Source: Fibrobacterota bacterium
Lineage (GTDB): Bacteria; Fibrobacterota; Fibrobacteria; UBA11236
Length of the DNA: 56,186 nucleotides
NCBI GenBank assembly: GCA_028287505.1
Contig: JAQBPN010000104.1
Span: 1 to 56,186, forward strand
Direction: 5' to 3'
The position numbers and the translations under genes are program-made. Every line of letters begins with the position of its first letter. The stretch's first letter is position 1. Positions 45,116 through 53,728 of this stretch are shown one piece after another. The notes beneath the pieces were generated by a model that was not told the DNA's origin, did no database searches, and worked only from the letters and a program-made list of their open reading frames with translations.

Positions 45116-45295
45116 ATGCCAGACAACTACGCGAACAAACCGAACGACTATGGGCCGATCCGGGAAATGGGCCCCAACGAAATCCAATTCATTCTGAATG
45201 CCCTTAAGGGATTGCGCTACGGGTCGGTGGAAATCATCGTCCAGGATTCACGCATAGTGCAGATCCAGCGACTGGAAAAACATCGGCTCGGCTAG
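45116..45295 (+). CDS. YezD-family (DUF2292) small protein
   Basis: This 59-residue protein reads IREMGPNEIQFILNALKGL, then RYGSVEIIVQDSRIVQIQRLEKHRLG. The YGSVEIIVQDxxxVQIxxxEKxR pattern is the hallmark of the YezD/DUF2292 family, which I associate with sulfate, cysteine and sulfonate genes in other bacteria. It has no signal or membrane segment. Its ATG at 45116 follows GGAGACAAGAA. Its position downstream of the SsuA-like importer cluster supports a sulfur link for that system. Its biochemical role is unknown. Confidence 0.85.
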   Translation: MPDNYANKPNDYGPIREMGPNEIQFILNALKGLRYGSVEIIVQDSRIVQIQRLEKHRLG

Positions 45296-45506
45296 GAATG
45301 CGTCAATCCGCGGCGCTTTCATTCCGTAATCGGTATCTTGCGAAACACACCGGCCTGGAGCCCGTATGGGGATACTTTTCCAACGTCACCCGGCAGTTCC
45401 CCTGCTCGCGGCTTTGGTAGCGGAACATGCCTTGGAACATCCACCCAAGCGCCGGCATGCCCGCCCAAAGCCGCCAGCCGGGGAAACGGGTTCCACCGGA
45501 GATCGA

Positions 45507-46439
45507 ATGAAAACAGACATTCTCGGCATCGCCCTTTTCATCACCATCCTTTCCGCGGCGGGGAATCCGGACGCGGCCGCGGTGAGCGACTTCCAGGCGC
45601 GGACCTTCAGGATTTCAAATTCGAAATCGATCCCTTACCGGTTGTTCGTTCCCAAGAACTATTCCGCAGGAAAAAAATATCCCATCATGCTGGCCCTGCA
45701 CGGGGGCGGCGAGAGGGGAAGCGACAACACCAGTCAATTGACCCATGAGTTCACGACGTTTTGGGCGAATGATTCCATACAATCGGCCAATCCCTGTTTC
45801 GTCGTCGCCCCCCAATGTCCCCCGGCTCCGCAATCATGGGTCGTAAGCACCACATTCGGGGATTACGATTTCGACAAGACCCCCATCACCGATAATCTCC
45901 AGGCCGTATCGGACCTCCTGGATTCGCTGGGCAGGGAGTTCAATCTCGATGCCGACCGGACCTACGTCTCCGGCATGTCCATGGGCGGCGCGGGCACGTG
46001 GTACATGATCACCAAGTACCCCGGACGGTTCGCCGCCGCCATCCCCGTGTGCGGCGGCGGGGATACTTCCAAGGCGGATATCTTCAACAAGGTTCCCATC
46101 TGGACGTTCCATGAAATCGACGACCCCACCGTGCCCGTGCACTTCACGCGGGACCTGGTCAAAGCCATCCAGGCCCGGGGAGGATCCAGGCTCAAGTACA
46201 CGGAGTATCCCGCCAGCATGGGTTTCGGGCATGAATCGTGGAAGCCGGCGGCCAAGGATCCGCAATTGCACCGGTGGCTGTTCCAGCAGGTGCGCCCGGC
46301 CGCCGCGGCCATAGCGCCCAAACCGGCGCGGCTACGCTCCAATCCGGCCATGGACTTCATGGGCGCGAACCTGTTCCGGGAAAACACCTTGATCCTGGAT
46401 GGCCTGGGGCGGGTCCGCCAGGTGGCGCAAATCCGATAA
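45507..46439 (+). CDS. secreted alpha/beta-hydrolase esterase
   Basis: This 310-residue exported hydrolase has a signal sequence (TDILGIALFITILSAAGNP). The fold resembles the phospholipase/carboxylesterase and polyhydroxybutyrate-depolymerase-like group. LALHGGGERG forms the oxyanion region, and GMSMGGAGTWY carries the nucleophile serine. IDDPTVPV provides the acid, and MGFGHESW the catalytic histidine. Such enzymes often remove acyl or feruloyl groups from polysaccharides. The last 35 residues (FMGANLFRENTLILDGLGRV) may be a remnant C-terminal sorting tail. ATG 45507 follows GGAGA; upstream in-frame codons look non-coding. It precedes the GH18 gene in the same direction. Confidence 0.88.
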   Translation: MKTDILGIALFITILSAAGNPDAAAVSDFQARTFRISNSKSIPYRLFVPKNYSAGKKYPIMLALHGGGERGSDNTSQLTHEFTTFWANDSIQSANPCFVVAPQCPPAPQSWVVSTTFGDYDFDKTPITDNLQAVSDLLDSLGREFNLDADRTYVSGMSMGGAGTWYMITKYPGRFAAAIPVCGGGDTSKADIFNKVPIWTFHEIDDPTVPVHFTRDLVKAIQARGGSRLKYTEYPASMGFGHESWKPAAKDPQLHRWLFQQVRPAAAAIAPKPARLRSNPAMDFMGANLFRENTLILDGLGRVRQVAQIR

Positions 46440-46689
46440 TTCCCATTTCATTTGATCCTCTGCACCCCTTGGATTACTTGGGTTTTCCATGTTTCACGCC
46501 GAAAAACGGATTCTTGGGCATTCGGTCTTTATGTCAGTTGGACTGTTTGTAAAAGAGTTCCATTAGGGAACGCCTGCTAGATCCGGCCCTTTCCGTGATT
46601 TTCACATAGCGGAGAGGGAGGCCGTCAGCCCCCTTCAGGACGTCAGCATGCGATCGACAATCATCCCTGATTGACAGGGGGAGGGATCC

Positions 46690-47832
46690 ATGAAGAAATC
46701 ACACGTGTTGTCTACACTGATGGTTTGCTGCGCCTTCGCATCCGCCGAGACCCAAAAGGTGGGATGGTCGTTGGGATATTATTGCGGTTGGGATCAGGAC
46801 GGCGGGTTCAAGCCCGCGCAAATCAACTGGAAGGCGTTCACGCACATCGCCCATTTCACGGTTTTCCCCAATAACGACGGCTCCTTGGACGTCAACGGCA
46901 ACGGACTGACGGACGACAATTGCAAAGCCGCCGTGGCCGAAGCGCACAAGAACAACGTCAAGATCGTATTCTCCATCGGAGGCGCCCAGGCCAAGGACCG
47001 CTTCAAGAATGCCTGCGCCCCGGAAAACATCCACAAGTTCGTCAAGAACCTGCTGGATTTCATGCGCAAGTACGGCTACGACGGCATCGACACGGATTGG
47101 GAAGAGAACTTCGACGATGCCAAGTTCCTGGCCCTGCACAAGGAGTTGCGGGATTCCCTGGACAAAATCTCGCCCAAGCCCTTGCTCACCATCGCCGGCG
47201 GGGGTTATTTCGCGGCCCACTGCTATACGGCGCACCCTTACGTGGACATGATGAACACCATGAGCTACGACGTGAACCTGGGAGGCATGCCCCAGGAAAT
47301 GAAGGAGTTCACCAGCCGCGGGGTGCCCAAGGAGAGGCTCGGCGTCGGCATCGGCATCGGCGGCGGCGGAAGCATGGTGGACGTGGATTCCGCGACCGCC
47401 AAGGGCAAGGTGCTTTTCGCCATCAACAACGGCTTCGGAGGCGTGATGCAATGGGCGGTCCAGGGCGGCGCCCGCAACGTGCAGATCTTCAAGATGCTGG
47501 AACAGTTCCACCCCACCGTGGCCTCGGTCATCTTCGCCGACGGCAAACTGCGGGTGGTCAACGATCCGGGCCTGGCCGTGGCCCGCAATACCATAACGGG
47601 CATGCAGGAGGTGCGCTACCGCATCCCCGCGTCCCAGGGCAGGGCCATGGTGGACGTAAGCCTGTTCGATACCCGCGGAACCTTGCGGGGACGGCTCTTC
47701 CACGGGTACAATGAACCGGGCGCCTACGCGCTTCCCCTGGCGGCCGGGAACTCCCTCCGCCCGGGAGCCTATATCGTGAAACTGTCCAACGGGTCCGCCG
47801 CGCAAGCGGCGACGGCCGGAATCGTTCCCTAG
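46690..47832 (+). CDS. GH18 chitinase
   Basis: This is a 380-residue secreted glycoside hydrolase with a signal peptide (HVLSTLMVCCAFASA). The GH18 barrel starts GWSLGYYCGWD and contains KIVFSIGGAQ and the catalytic motif YDGIDTDWEENF (DGxDxDxE intact, glutamate as acid/base). MNTMSYDVN and GVMQWAVQG complete the usual strand set. It should cleave chitin or chitooligosaccharides, feeding the NagB-PIG-L pathway. From about residue 300 a beta tail follows (VRYRIPASQGRAMVDVSLFDTRG), like other sorting-type tails here. GGAGGG precedes the ATG, and a CCCTG-ATTGA-CAGGG hairpin lies just in front of it. Confidence 0.92.
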   Translation: MKKSHVLSTLMVCCAFASAETQKVGWSLGYYCGWDQDGGFKPAQINWKAFTHIAHFTVFPNNDGSLDVNGNGLTDDNCKAAVAEAHKNNVKIVFSIGGAQAKDRFKNACAPENIHKFVKNLLDFMRKYGYDGIDTDWEENFDDAKFLALHKELRDSLDKISPKPLLTIAGGGYFAAHCYTAHPYVDMMNTMSYDVNLGGMPQEMKEFTSRGVPKERLGVGIGIGGGGSMVDVDSATAKGKVLFAINNGFGGVMQWAVQGGARNVQIFKMLEQFHPTVASVIFADGKLRVVNDPGLAVARNTITGMQEVRYRIPASQGRAMVDVSLFDTRGTLRGRLFHGYNEPGAYALPLAAGNSLRPGAYIVKLSNGSAAQAATAGIVP

Positions 47833-47863
47833 TGTCTCAGCCATTTCAAGGAGTTCCGCTTCG

Positions 47864-49135
47864 ATGCATTCCATAACCAGCCTTTCCCATTCGCGCCGAG
47901 CGCGCGCGCTCTTGTCCGCTTGCGCGGCGGTCTCCGCCCTGCTTTCCTTCCATTGCGACAAGGGCGTCACCGATAACCCGCCGGCCAAACCGATCTTCGT
48001 TCCCGCCTTTTCCGCCACTTCGGCGGAAGTGCGCGATTTCATCGCCGCGGGCAAGGGCGGTAGCAAGGCCAAGCTGGTCTACATCGACAGGACCCGGGCT
48101 TCCGAAGAATTGTGCTACGTGGACTTCTCCGAAACCGGCGCGCCCGCAATCCACGTCATCGCGGCGGCCAAGAATCCGGAAGTACCGGTGATTTCCCCGG
48201 ACGGCAATTGGGTGGTCTACGCTTCCGGCACCGGCACGGAAGCGGGAAGTTCTCCCGGCACGCGCAGCTCCGTCTACCTGGTGAAAATGGAAGAAGCGGC
48301 CCAGCCCGTGCTCGTGGCCGCGGACAGCGCCTGCGAGCCGCGCTTCGTGCAAAACCCCACGGGCAAAATGGCCATCGTCTACCCCACCCAGTGCCCGGAC
48401 CTGGCCTGGGAGAATCATGGCCGGACCATGGAAGTGGACGTGGACGTTTCCGGAGCCGTCCCGGTCCCGGGAACGCCCAAGGCGCTGGTGACCTCGGGAG
48501 GCTATACGGGCGGACTTTCCTGGGACGGCCGTTACGTATGCGGCGGCGGCGCCCACGTCGCCATGCTGGACATGCAATCCGAAAAGGGCCGGCCGGACAC
48601 ACTCTCCTTCAAGGGAATCCAATCCTGCAACGCATCCGTCTCCTCCAGCCGTGTGCATACCAATACCATGATGTACCTGAATACGGAAGGCTCCCTCCCC
48701 GCCATCAACGGCGGCAAGAAATGGGGAGAGTGGCAGACCATCCTCATCAGCGACGGCGCGAAGAATCTGATGAAGGGGTATACTTTTCCCGCCGCCTTCA
48801 AATATCCCGTGGAAACCGAACCCGCTTCCCTGTCGAGCGTCAGATGGCATCATTGCGAATGGTCCAACCATCCGCATTTCGCCACCGCCACCCTGAACGT
48901 GGATCGATTTTTCAAATCCGCCACTGGGCCCGGGTTTGACAACACCGGGTTCCAGGAGCGCATCTACCTGCTCAATCTGAAGGATTCCACCTATCTGGAA
49001 GTGCTGCGGCCGGACGCCATCCAAAAACCCTCCGGGACCGGAATAGGCGATGCGGGATTCTACTGGCCCTGGTTGTGGGTGGAAGTGCCCGCCGGCTTCG
49101 CGGAAACGCCCGGCTGGCTCAGCCCCATCCTCTAA
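47864..49135 (+). CDS. TolB-like lipoprotein, Fibrobacter-type paralogous family
   Basis: This 423-residue lipoprotein has the signal LLSACAAVSALLSFHC. The repeated ISPDGNWVVYAS and LSWDGRYVCGGG units indicate a TolB-type beta-propeller. It shares with the protein at 51011-52249 the sequence of features Y(T/R)GG(L/I)SxDG, then QxCNxS, then WSxxPxFATA. This order recalls a large Fibrobacter paralogous family of unknown function that I remember as TIGR02171. It starts 31 bases after the chitinase and probably belongs to the same transcript. No catalytic residues are visible; a role in binding cell-surface or polysaccharide material is a guess. Confidence 0.7.
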   Translation: MHSITSLSHSRRARALLSACAAVSALLSFHCDKGVTDNPPAKPIFVPAFSATSAEVRDFIAAGKGGSKAKLVYIDRTRASEELCYVDFSETGAPAIHVIAAAKNPEVPVISPDGNWVVYASGTGTEAGSSPGTRSSVYLVKMEEAAQPVLVAADSACEPRFVQNPTGKMAIVYPTQCPDLAWENHGRTMEVDVDVSGAVPVPGTPKALVTSGGYTGGLSWDGRYVCGGGAHVAMLDMQSEKGRPDTLSFKGIQSCNASVSSSRVHTNTMMYLNTEGSLPAINGGKKWGEWQTILISDGAKNLMKGYTFPAAFKYPVETEPASLSSVRWHHCEWSNHPHFATATLNVDRFFKSATGPGFDNTGFQERIYLLNLKDSTYLEVLRPDAIQKPSGTGIGDAGFYWPWLWVEVPAGFAETPGWLSPIL

Positions 49136-49154
49136 CTTCCGGAAAATTTCTAGA

Positions 49155-49649
49155 ATGGATTCCATGAAAAAATCAGCGCTGCTCCTCGCCCTTCTGATTC
49201 CCTTCGCCGCCTGCAAGGAAAAGGCCCCCGCCAATTCCGGCGCGGCCTCGCCCGAAGCGAACGCTCCCGCGGCCATGCCCGCCAAGCCTCCGGTGGAAGG
49301 GGAACTGGTGATGACGGCCCGACTCGAAGAGATCTCCGGATCTTTTCCGGCCAACGATCTCTACAATTACGCCTATGTGATGAAGTACAAGGTGCTGCAG
49401 GTGTCGAAAGGGACCTACACGGATCCGGACATCCTGGTCGGGCATTACAATCCCCGCATCGCGCGGGAGGACATCAAGGATGAGCAGGACGCCAAAGTGG
49501 GCGGGAACGTGAAGTCCTTCGCGGTCGGGGACGTCCACTATCTGGTGCTCTCGCCCTTGGACGGCCTTTGGACCGGTTCGGTGGAAGACGATTATTTCAA
49601 GGACAAGCGCCCGCGCTGGTGGGCTTTGTGGGCCGACAAGGCCAAATAA
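49155..49649 (+). CDS. small lipoprotein
   Basis: The 164-residue product has a lipoprotein signal (KKSALLLALLIPFAAC) and an Ala/Pro-rich linker. The following domain reads LVMTARLEEISGSFPANDLY, then YVMKYKVLQVSKGTYTDPDILVGHYNP. I recall similar domains next to alginate-type O-acetyltransferase genes, and an MBOAT gene does lie 6 kb downstream; the link is tentative. ATG 49155 and ATG 49164 are both possible starts; neither has an ideal Shine-Dalgarno site. It is 19 bases after the TolB-like gene. Confidence 0.6.
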   Translation: MDSMKKSALLLALLIPFAACKEKAPANSGAASPEANAPAAMPAKPPVEGELVMTARLEEISGSFPANDLYNYAYVMKYKVLQVSKGTYTDPDILVGHYNPRIAREDIKDEQDAKVGGNVKSFAVGDVHYLVLSPLDGLWTGSVEDDYFKDKRPRWWALWADKAK

Positions 49650-49674
49650 AAAAAAGCCCCGGCATGCCGGGGCT
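49648..49674 (-). terminator. rho-independent terminator for the minus-strand barrel gene
   Basis: AGCCCCGGCATGCCGGGGCT (49655-49674) is a perfect 20-base palindrome. Read on the minus strand it is followed by eight T residues, forming a strong terminator 42 bases after the stop of the outer-membrane protein gene. On the plus strand no T tract follows. Confidence 0.85.
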
Positions 49675-49715
49675 CCCATTCATCGCAATATCGGACGGAG
49701 CCCGGGACTACTTCC

Positions 49716-50933
49716 TTAGAAGAACGTCCCTTTGATTCCCACCGTCGCCACGTAGTTCTGCGGATCCACCAAGCGGCCCCGCTCCACGATATCGTTCAGG
49801 ACGTAGGGCAGCCCCACCGAGAGGAAGATGGGGAAATTGGGATTGGTGATCTCCAGGCCCGCGCTCAGCTTCAGGGTGTAGTCGTTGGTGCGGATACGCG
49901 TGCTGACGCGTTCATTGGGCGTCGGACCGTATTCCCAGTAATAGGTCGGGGCCAGAGGCGCGGAGAAGGTGAGGCCGACGTTCTGGGTGGAGGCTTCCTC
50001 CTTGTGGCCGATGTATCCGTACATGCTGATCCCGTCGGCGCCGGTGGCGCCGGTGCCGGGCGCCCCATAGCTGTCCATCCAGGAATCGGGATTGGGATCG
50101 CCCCAGGGTTGATGCTTCAGTTCCCATACCTTGTAGGTCAAGGCGGAGGGGCTCGCCGCTTGGCAGCTCAGCACGCGATCGTTCACGGATTTGGTCTCGG
50201 GACCTTCGTCCCGGCAACCCATGTTGTCCCAGGCGAACGCGGCCGTATAGCTGCCGCCGAAAACCAGCAGGCCCCAATCCTTGGTCTTGGTCCACTCGTA
50301 GCTCAGGCCCAGATTGTACAGACCGGATCCGGGCTGCACGAAAGGATTGGCCCAGCGGATATCATCATAGGTATTGCCCGTGACCGGCCCTTTGAGGAGG
50401 AAGCGCTTGATGTCATGCTGGCCGGTGGGAAGGGAAACCGAAAGCCCCACGGAATGTTCGTTCTCGTTGCCGAAGATCCGGTTGAAGGACAGTCCCAGAT
50501 CGGCGAACCCGCCGGTATTGCGCTGTTGCCTCGAGGTGAGGTCCTCTCCGGCCTTGTAGCCTTCGAATTCGTATTCGTTGTGCTTGAGGCCCATGGAAAG
50601 ACCCAGGGTGTAATTGGGATGGGAAGGGGAATGGAAGGTGAAGGTGCTGGCCATGGCGGAATACAGATAGTCCCCGCCGATGGTCTCGTTCTGGAGGATT
50701 TCCAAATCCACCAGGCCGCCGCTCACGCCGCGGCCCACCCATTTGCCCGCGCCCGCCGCGGCCCCTCCGCCGCTGCTTCCGCAGCCTCCGATGTTGTTCC
50801 AGACTGCCACTTCCTCGCCCGTGGCGTTGCGGAGGGTCGGGATTTCCCGGCCGGCCACAACGATGGCGAATAGAACCAGGGCGCTTTTGGCGCCATGCTT
50901 CCGGATCGAGGAAATGAAGGATGCTTTTCCCAT
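49716..50933 (-). CDS. putative outer-membrane beta-barrel protein
   Basis: The 405-residue product starts MGKASFISSIRKHGAKSALV, then has a Gly/Ser-rich segment (GGCGSSGGGAAAGAG). Amphipathic strands run to the end, with the final residues VGIKGTFF including the aromatic terminus of a barrel. Strands such as YTLGLSMGLKHNEYEFEGY and GVGLSV-like repeats resemble a transporter or MetA-pathway-type phenol/aromatic porin, but no family is recognised. AAGGGAG precedes the ATG at 50933; the frame is open further upstream without support. It lies 77 bases after the TolB-like lipoprotein gene on the same strand, so the two are likely one transcript. Confidence 0.65.
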   Translation of the reverse strand: MGKASFISSIRKHGAKSALVLFAIVVAGREIPTLRNATGEEVAVWNNIGGCGSSGGGAAAGAGKWVGRGVSGGLVDLEILQNETIGGDYLYSAMASTFTFHSPSHPNYTLGLSMGLKHNEYEFEGYKAGEDLTSRQQRNTGGFADLGLSFNRIFGNENEHSVGLSVSLPTGQHDIKRFLLKGPVTGNTYDDIRWANPFVQPGSGLYNLGLSYEWTKTKDWGLLVFGGSYTAAFAWDNMGCRDEGPETKSVNDRVLSCQAASPSALTYKVWELKHQPWGDPNPDSWMDSYGAPGTGATGADGISMYGYIGHKEEASTQNVGLTFSAPLAPTYYWEYGPTPNERVSTRIRTNDYTLKLSAGLEITNPNFPIFLSVGLPYVLNDIVERGRLVDPQNYVATVGIKGTFF

Positions 50934-51010
50934 GTGCAATGCTCCCTTGACTGTGATTGTAGCGCCCTCGCCCCGGGCGGTTTTGAAAGAATATGCTCCG
51001 AATTCGAACT

Positions 51011-52249
51011 CTACGGGGCCACCCATAGATGCGTGAAGGAATCGGCCGTGAACCCGCCTTTGCCGATTCTCAGATAGCCCTGCGCCTGGTTCAGCTTGCC
51101 TTCTTCGGCATTGGCCAGATCCCCGATCTTGACGACGAACAGGTCGCCGACCTCGGTCTCCTTGCGCAGAACGACGGCTGTCGCGAAGTTTGGATCGGTG
51201 GACCATTCCGGCTTGTCGAAGTGCAGGTAGACGGAGTTCTTGTCATTGGCATCGTTGGCCGTGTCCAAGTCCGGGCGCTTGGCCCGCCAAACGATTCTAT
51301 TCTGCCTGTTGTATATCCACAGGTTTTCATGGAGGCCTTCCACGATTTCCGTGTTGTCGATGATCTTGTAGGCCGGTCGTCCCCCGAACGCAAGGATCAT
51401 CATATAGTCGCTATGGGTGCTGCCTATGGGATAGGGATTCATGGAAGGATTGCATTGCTGGGCCCCGCCGGCAAGCAGATAGGTGTTATCGGCCACCTTG
51501 TCGAACAGGGCCGTCGACGCATAAGAGGTTCCCGCCCAGAGGCCGTCCCTGGAAATGCCGCCCCGGTAGGCTCCGGGGATGCCGCTGACGCGGATGGAAT
51601 CCACCACCGTATCGCTCAGTACTTCCACCCGGTAGGTGTAGCCGGGGATCTGGCTGCATCCATCGGAGTAGTTGAGCAGGCCGGCCAAGGTGGCGAAGTA
51701 GACGTAGGTCTTCCCGCCCTCCACATACCAATGGGGATCGGCGGTGACGTGCCCGTGGGGATCCAAAGGCACCCGCCAGGTTTTGGCGCCGCCCGGGACC
51801 GCATCCTGGATGAAACCGGGCTTGCCGCGCGTGGTGCCCGCGAAGACGATCTTCTTGCCGTCCGGCGAAAACAGCGGGCTGTTGATGGAACCGGCGGTGC
51901 CGTACAGGCCCTCATCGCCCTGGGAAAGACGGGTCACCACGGGTTGATCGCCCGCGTAGGTCAGCAGGAACATGTTGTTGTTCAGGACGAACACCAATTT
52001 GACTTCCCTGCTCCCGAAGAAGGCGCGTACCGAATCGGCGGCGGCCCATTCGGTCCCGGCCAGAACGGTATCCTTTCCGGTCACCTGCTCGGGATGCTTA
52101 TGAGTGGTGGGGGAAAGCGCTCCCAGGACGAGTTCGCTCGGCTTTTCGCAAGTGGCTTCCGGCAGGGTGACCGCTCCGGTACCCTGGGAATCGCAGGAGC
52201 TCAAAATCATGGCGGCGGCCGTAAGGGTCAGGGCGATGGATTTAATCAT
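51011..52249 (-). CDS. TolB-like lipoprotein, paralogue of 47864-49135
   Basis: This 412-residue lipoprotein begins IKSIALTLTAAAMILSSC. It has propeller-like SxDG repeats (LFSPDGKKIVFAGTTRG, GGISRDGLWAGTS) and shares the order YRGGISRDG, QQCNPSMNPYP, WSTDPNFATA with its plus-strand paralogue. Both genes flank the small lipoprotein and the barrel gene. The protein also has a run IVWRAKRPDLDTANDANDKN typical of the family's C-terminal half. It is followed at once by a barrel gene, so lipoprotein and barrel may work together at the outer membrane. Function unknown. Confidence 0.7.
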   Translation of the reverse strand: MIKSIALTLTAAAMILSSCDSQGTGAVTLPEATCEKPSELVLGALSPTTHKHPEQVTGKDTVLAGTEWAAADSVRAFFGSREVKLVFVLNNNMFLLTYAGDQPVVTRLSQGDEGLYGTAGSINSPLFSPDGKKIVFAGTTRGKPGFIQDAVPGGAKTWRVPLDPHGHVTADPHWYVEGGKTYVYFATLAGLLNYSDGCSQIPGYTYRVEVLSDTVVDSIRVSGIPGAYRGGISRDGLWAGTSYASTALFDKVADNTYLLAGGAQQCNPSMNPYPIGSTHSDYMMILAFGGRPAYKIIDNTEIVEGLHENLWIYNRQNRIVWRAKRPDLDTANDANDKNSVYLHFDKPEWSTDPNFATAVVLRKETEVGDLFVVKIGDLANAEEGKLNQAQGYLRIGKGGFTADSFTHLWVAP

Positions 52250-52702
52250 GGATAAGATGCCTCTGTCCTAAAACTAATGCCGATGCCCGCGCGAAAACAA
52301 AGAGGAGGCCGGCCCCCTTAAATATCCGTTTCCAATCAAAAAACATGTTAAGGAATCTTTATTGAGGGGTTTTTGATTTCACAAAAGTGAATCTGCATGC
52401 GGGAAAAGATAGTAGCACGCTGCCACCCCTGTAATCCGGTCCGAATACGCCTCCGGCCGGCCGATATACTGTCCAAGTTCCAAAAAGCCCGGTAACCCAA
52501 ATGGGATGATCCGCGGACGTTTGAGGATCGGCCCCGACTTGACCCGATTTGACCGCCAAAAATGGCAGGCAAGGCGGCAATCCATGCCATAAATTGATTC
52601 CACGAGGACGACTCGATCCGGGAAGGGTGCGGACATCGGCTTTAATGCCCGAGGTTGCATCCAGGGGGTTCCGGGAACAATCACTGTCAGGGGGAATTTC
52701 AT
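52250..52702. other. intergenic region between divergent lipoprotein and esterase genes
   Basis: No gene is supported in 453 bases. It contains the small inverted repeat TTCAC-AAAA-GTGAA (52377-52390), an AT-rich stretch near 52320-52370 suited to promoters, and a GC-rich middle part with CCGGCCGGCC near 52452. No known riboswitch was recognised. Confidence 0.4.
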
Positions 52703-53728
52703 ATGGCGCTCAAGAGGGTGTGCCTTCTTATCTGTCTTTCGCTTGTCTTCCGGGTTGCACCGGTGCATGGCGTGATACTGAACGGGACCAATGTGCCGAA
52801 GGAGAAGTTCGTGGTCTACATCCTGATCGGCCATTCCAACATGGCGGGCGTGGATTTGTCCCATTCGGATCCGGTCTCCATCCCGAACGGATGGAACTAT
52901 CCCGTGGCATCCAAGCAATGGGTCCTGGCCAAGGAGCCGGTGAACAACAAGTCGGCCGGACTTTCCGGAAATGGATGCGCAGGCCCGGGGATGCCGTTCA
53001 TCAAAGCCATGGCCGCGGCCTATCCCGACTACTATTTCGGCGTGGTGACCAACGCCAGCCTGTCCGCCACCTGTCGGGGATTGAATACCGGCAACAACAG
53101 TTCCGGACTCGATCCTTCCGACAACCGCTACTGGGACTCCACCTACCTGTACGATCAGATCATCACCTCGGCCAAAGCGGTGCAAAAGGACGCAATGATC
53201 GGCGGCATTCTGTGCATGCTGGGAACCGTGGACGCCACCCGCACCAACAGCACGGTCTGCAAGGCCTTCTCCGACGACATCGCCAGCCTGGCCAAGTTCT
53301 TCCGCCGCGATCTGAACCTTCCCAATCTGCCCTTCATCATGGGCGAATACGAAGCAGGAGCGAGCGGATCCTTCGCCACCACCTTGCCCCTGCCGGCCAT
53401 CATCCGGGACCAGATCGTGCTGGTTCCCTCCAAGCTGCCGTTTTCCGCGACCGTGAACTCAGTGGGCATCCAGATGCTGGACGATCACCATTACACGGGG
53501 AACGTGGGACAGCAGGAGTTCGCCAAGCGGGTAGTGGCCGTGATCCAGGACAAGAAGTTCTTCCCGCCGGCGGCGACATCGATCACCCTGGCGCCCCCCA
53601 TGCGCGCCGCCGCCGGGTACACCGGCCACTGGCTCCTTGCGGAGCCGGGCGCGATGACCTTGCGGAGCGATGACGGAGCTTATCTGATCAACGGGACCCG
53701 CTTCGGGTCCGCAAGGATCAGGGAGTGA
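52703..53728 (+). CDS. secreted SASA/CE6-like SGNH esterase
   Basis: This 341-residue exported protein has a signal peptide (KRVCLLICLSLVFRVAPVHG). LIGHSNMAGVD corresponds to the block I serine motif of the sialate O-acetylesterase (SASA) family, where GQSNM is usual; here GHSNM replaces it. MLGTVDATRTNS may be block III, and LDDHHYTGNVGQQEFAKR holds the catalytic Asp-His. The probable reaction is removal of acetyl groups from a polysaccharide such as xylan. AGGGGG precedes the ATG at 52703. Its 3' end overlaps the converging lipoprotein gene by 11 bases. Confidence 0.8.
   Translation: MALKRVCLLICLSLVFRVAPVHGVILNGTNVPKEKFVVYILIGHSNMAGVDLSHSDPVSIPNGWNYPVASKQWVLAKEPVNNKSAGLSGNGCAGPGMPFIKAMAAAYPDYYFGVVTNASLSATCRGLNTGNNSSGLDPSDNRYWDSTYLYDQIITSAKAVQKDAMIGGILCMLGTVDATRTNSTVCKAFSDDIASLAKFFRRDLNLPNLPFIMGEYEAGASGSFATTLPLPAIIRDQIVLVPSKLPFSATVNSVGIQMLDDHHYTGNVGQQEFAKRVVAVIQDKKFFPPAATSITLAPPMRAAAGYTGHWLLAEPGAMTLRSDDGAYLINGTRFGSARIRE

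Noticed and set aside
52250-52702. Cyclic di-GMP or similar riboswitch in front of the SASA-like esterase
   Set aside because: No recognisable core motif was found, only a small AAAA-loop hairpin.
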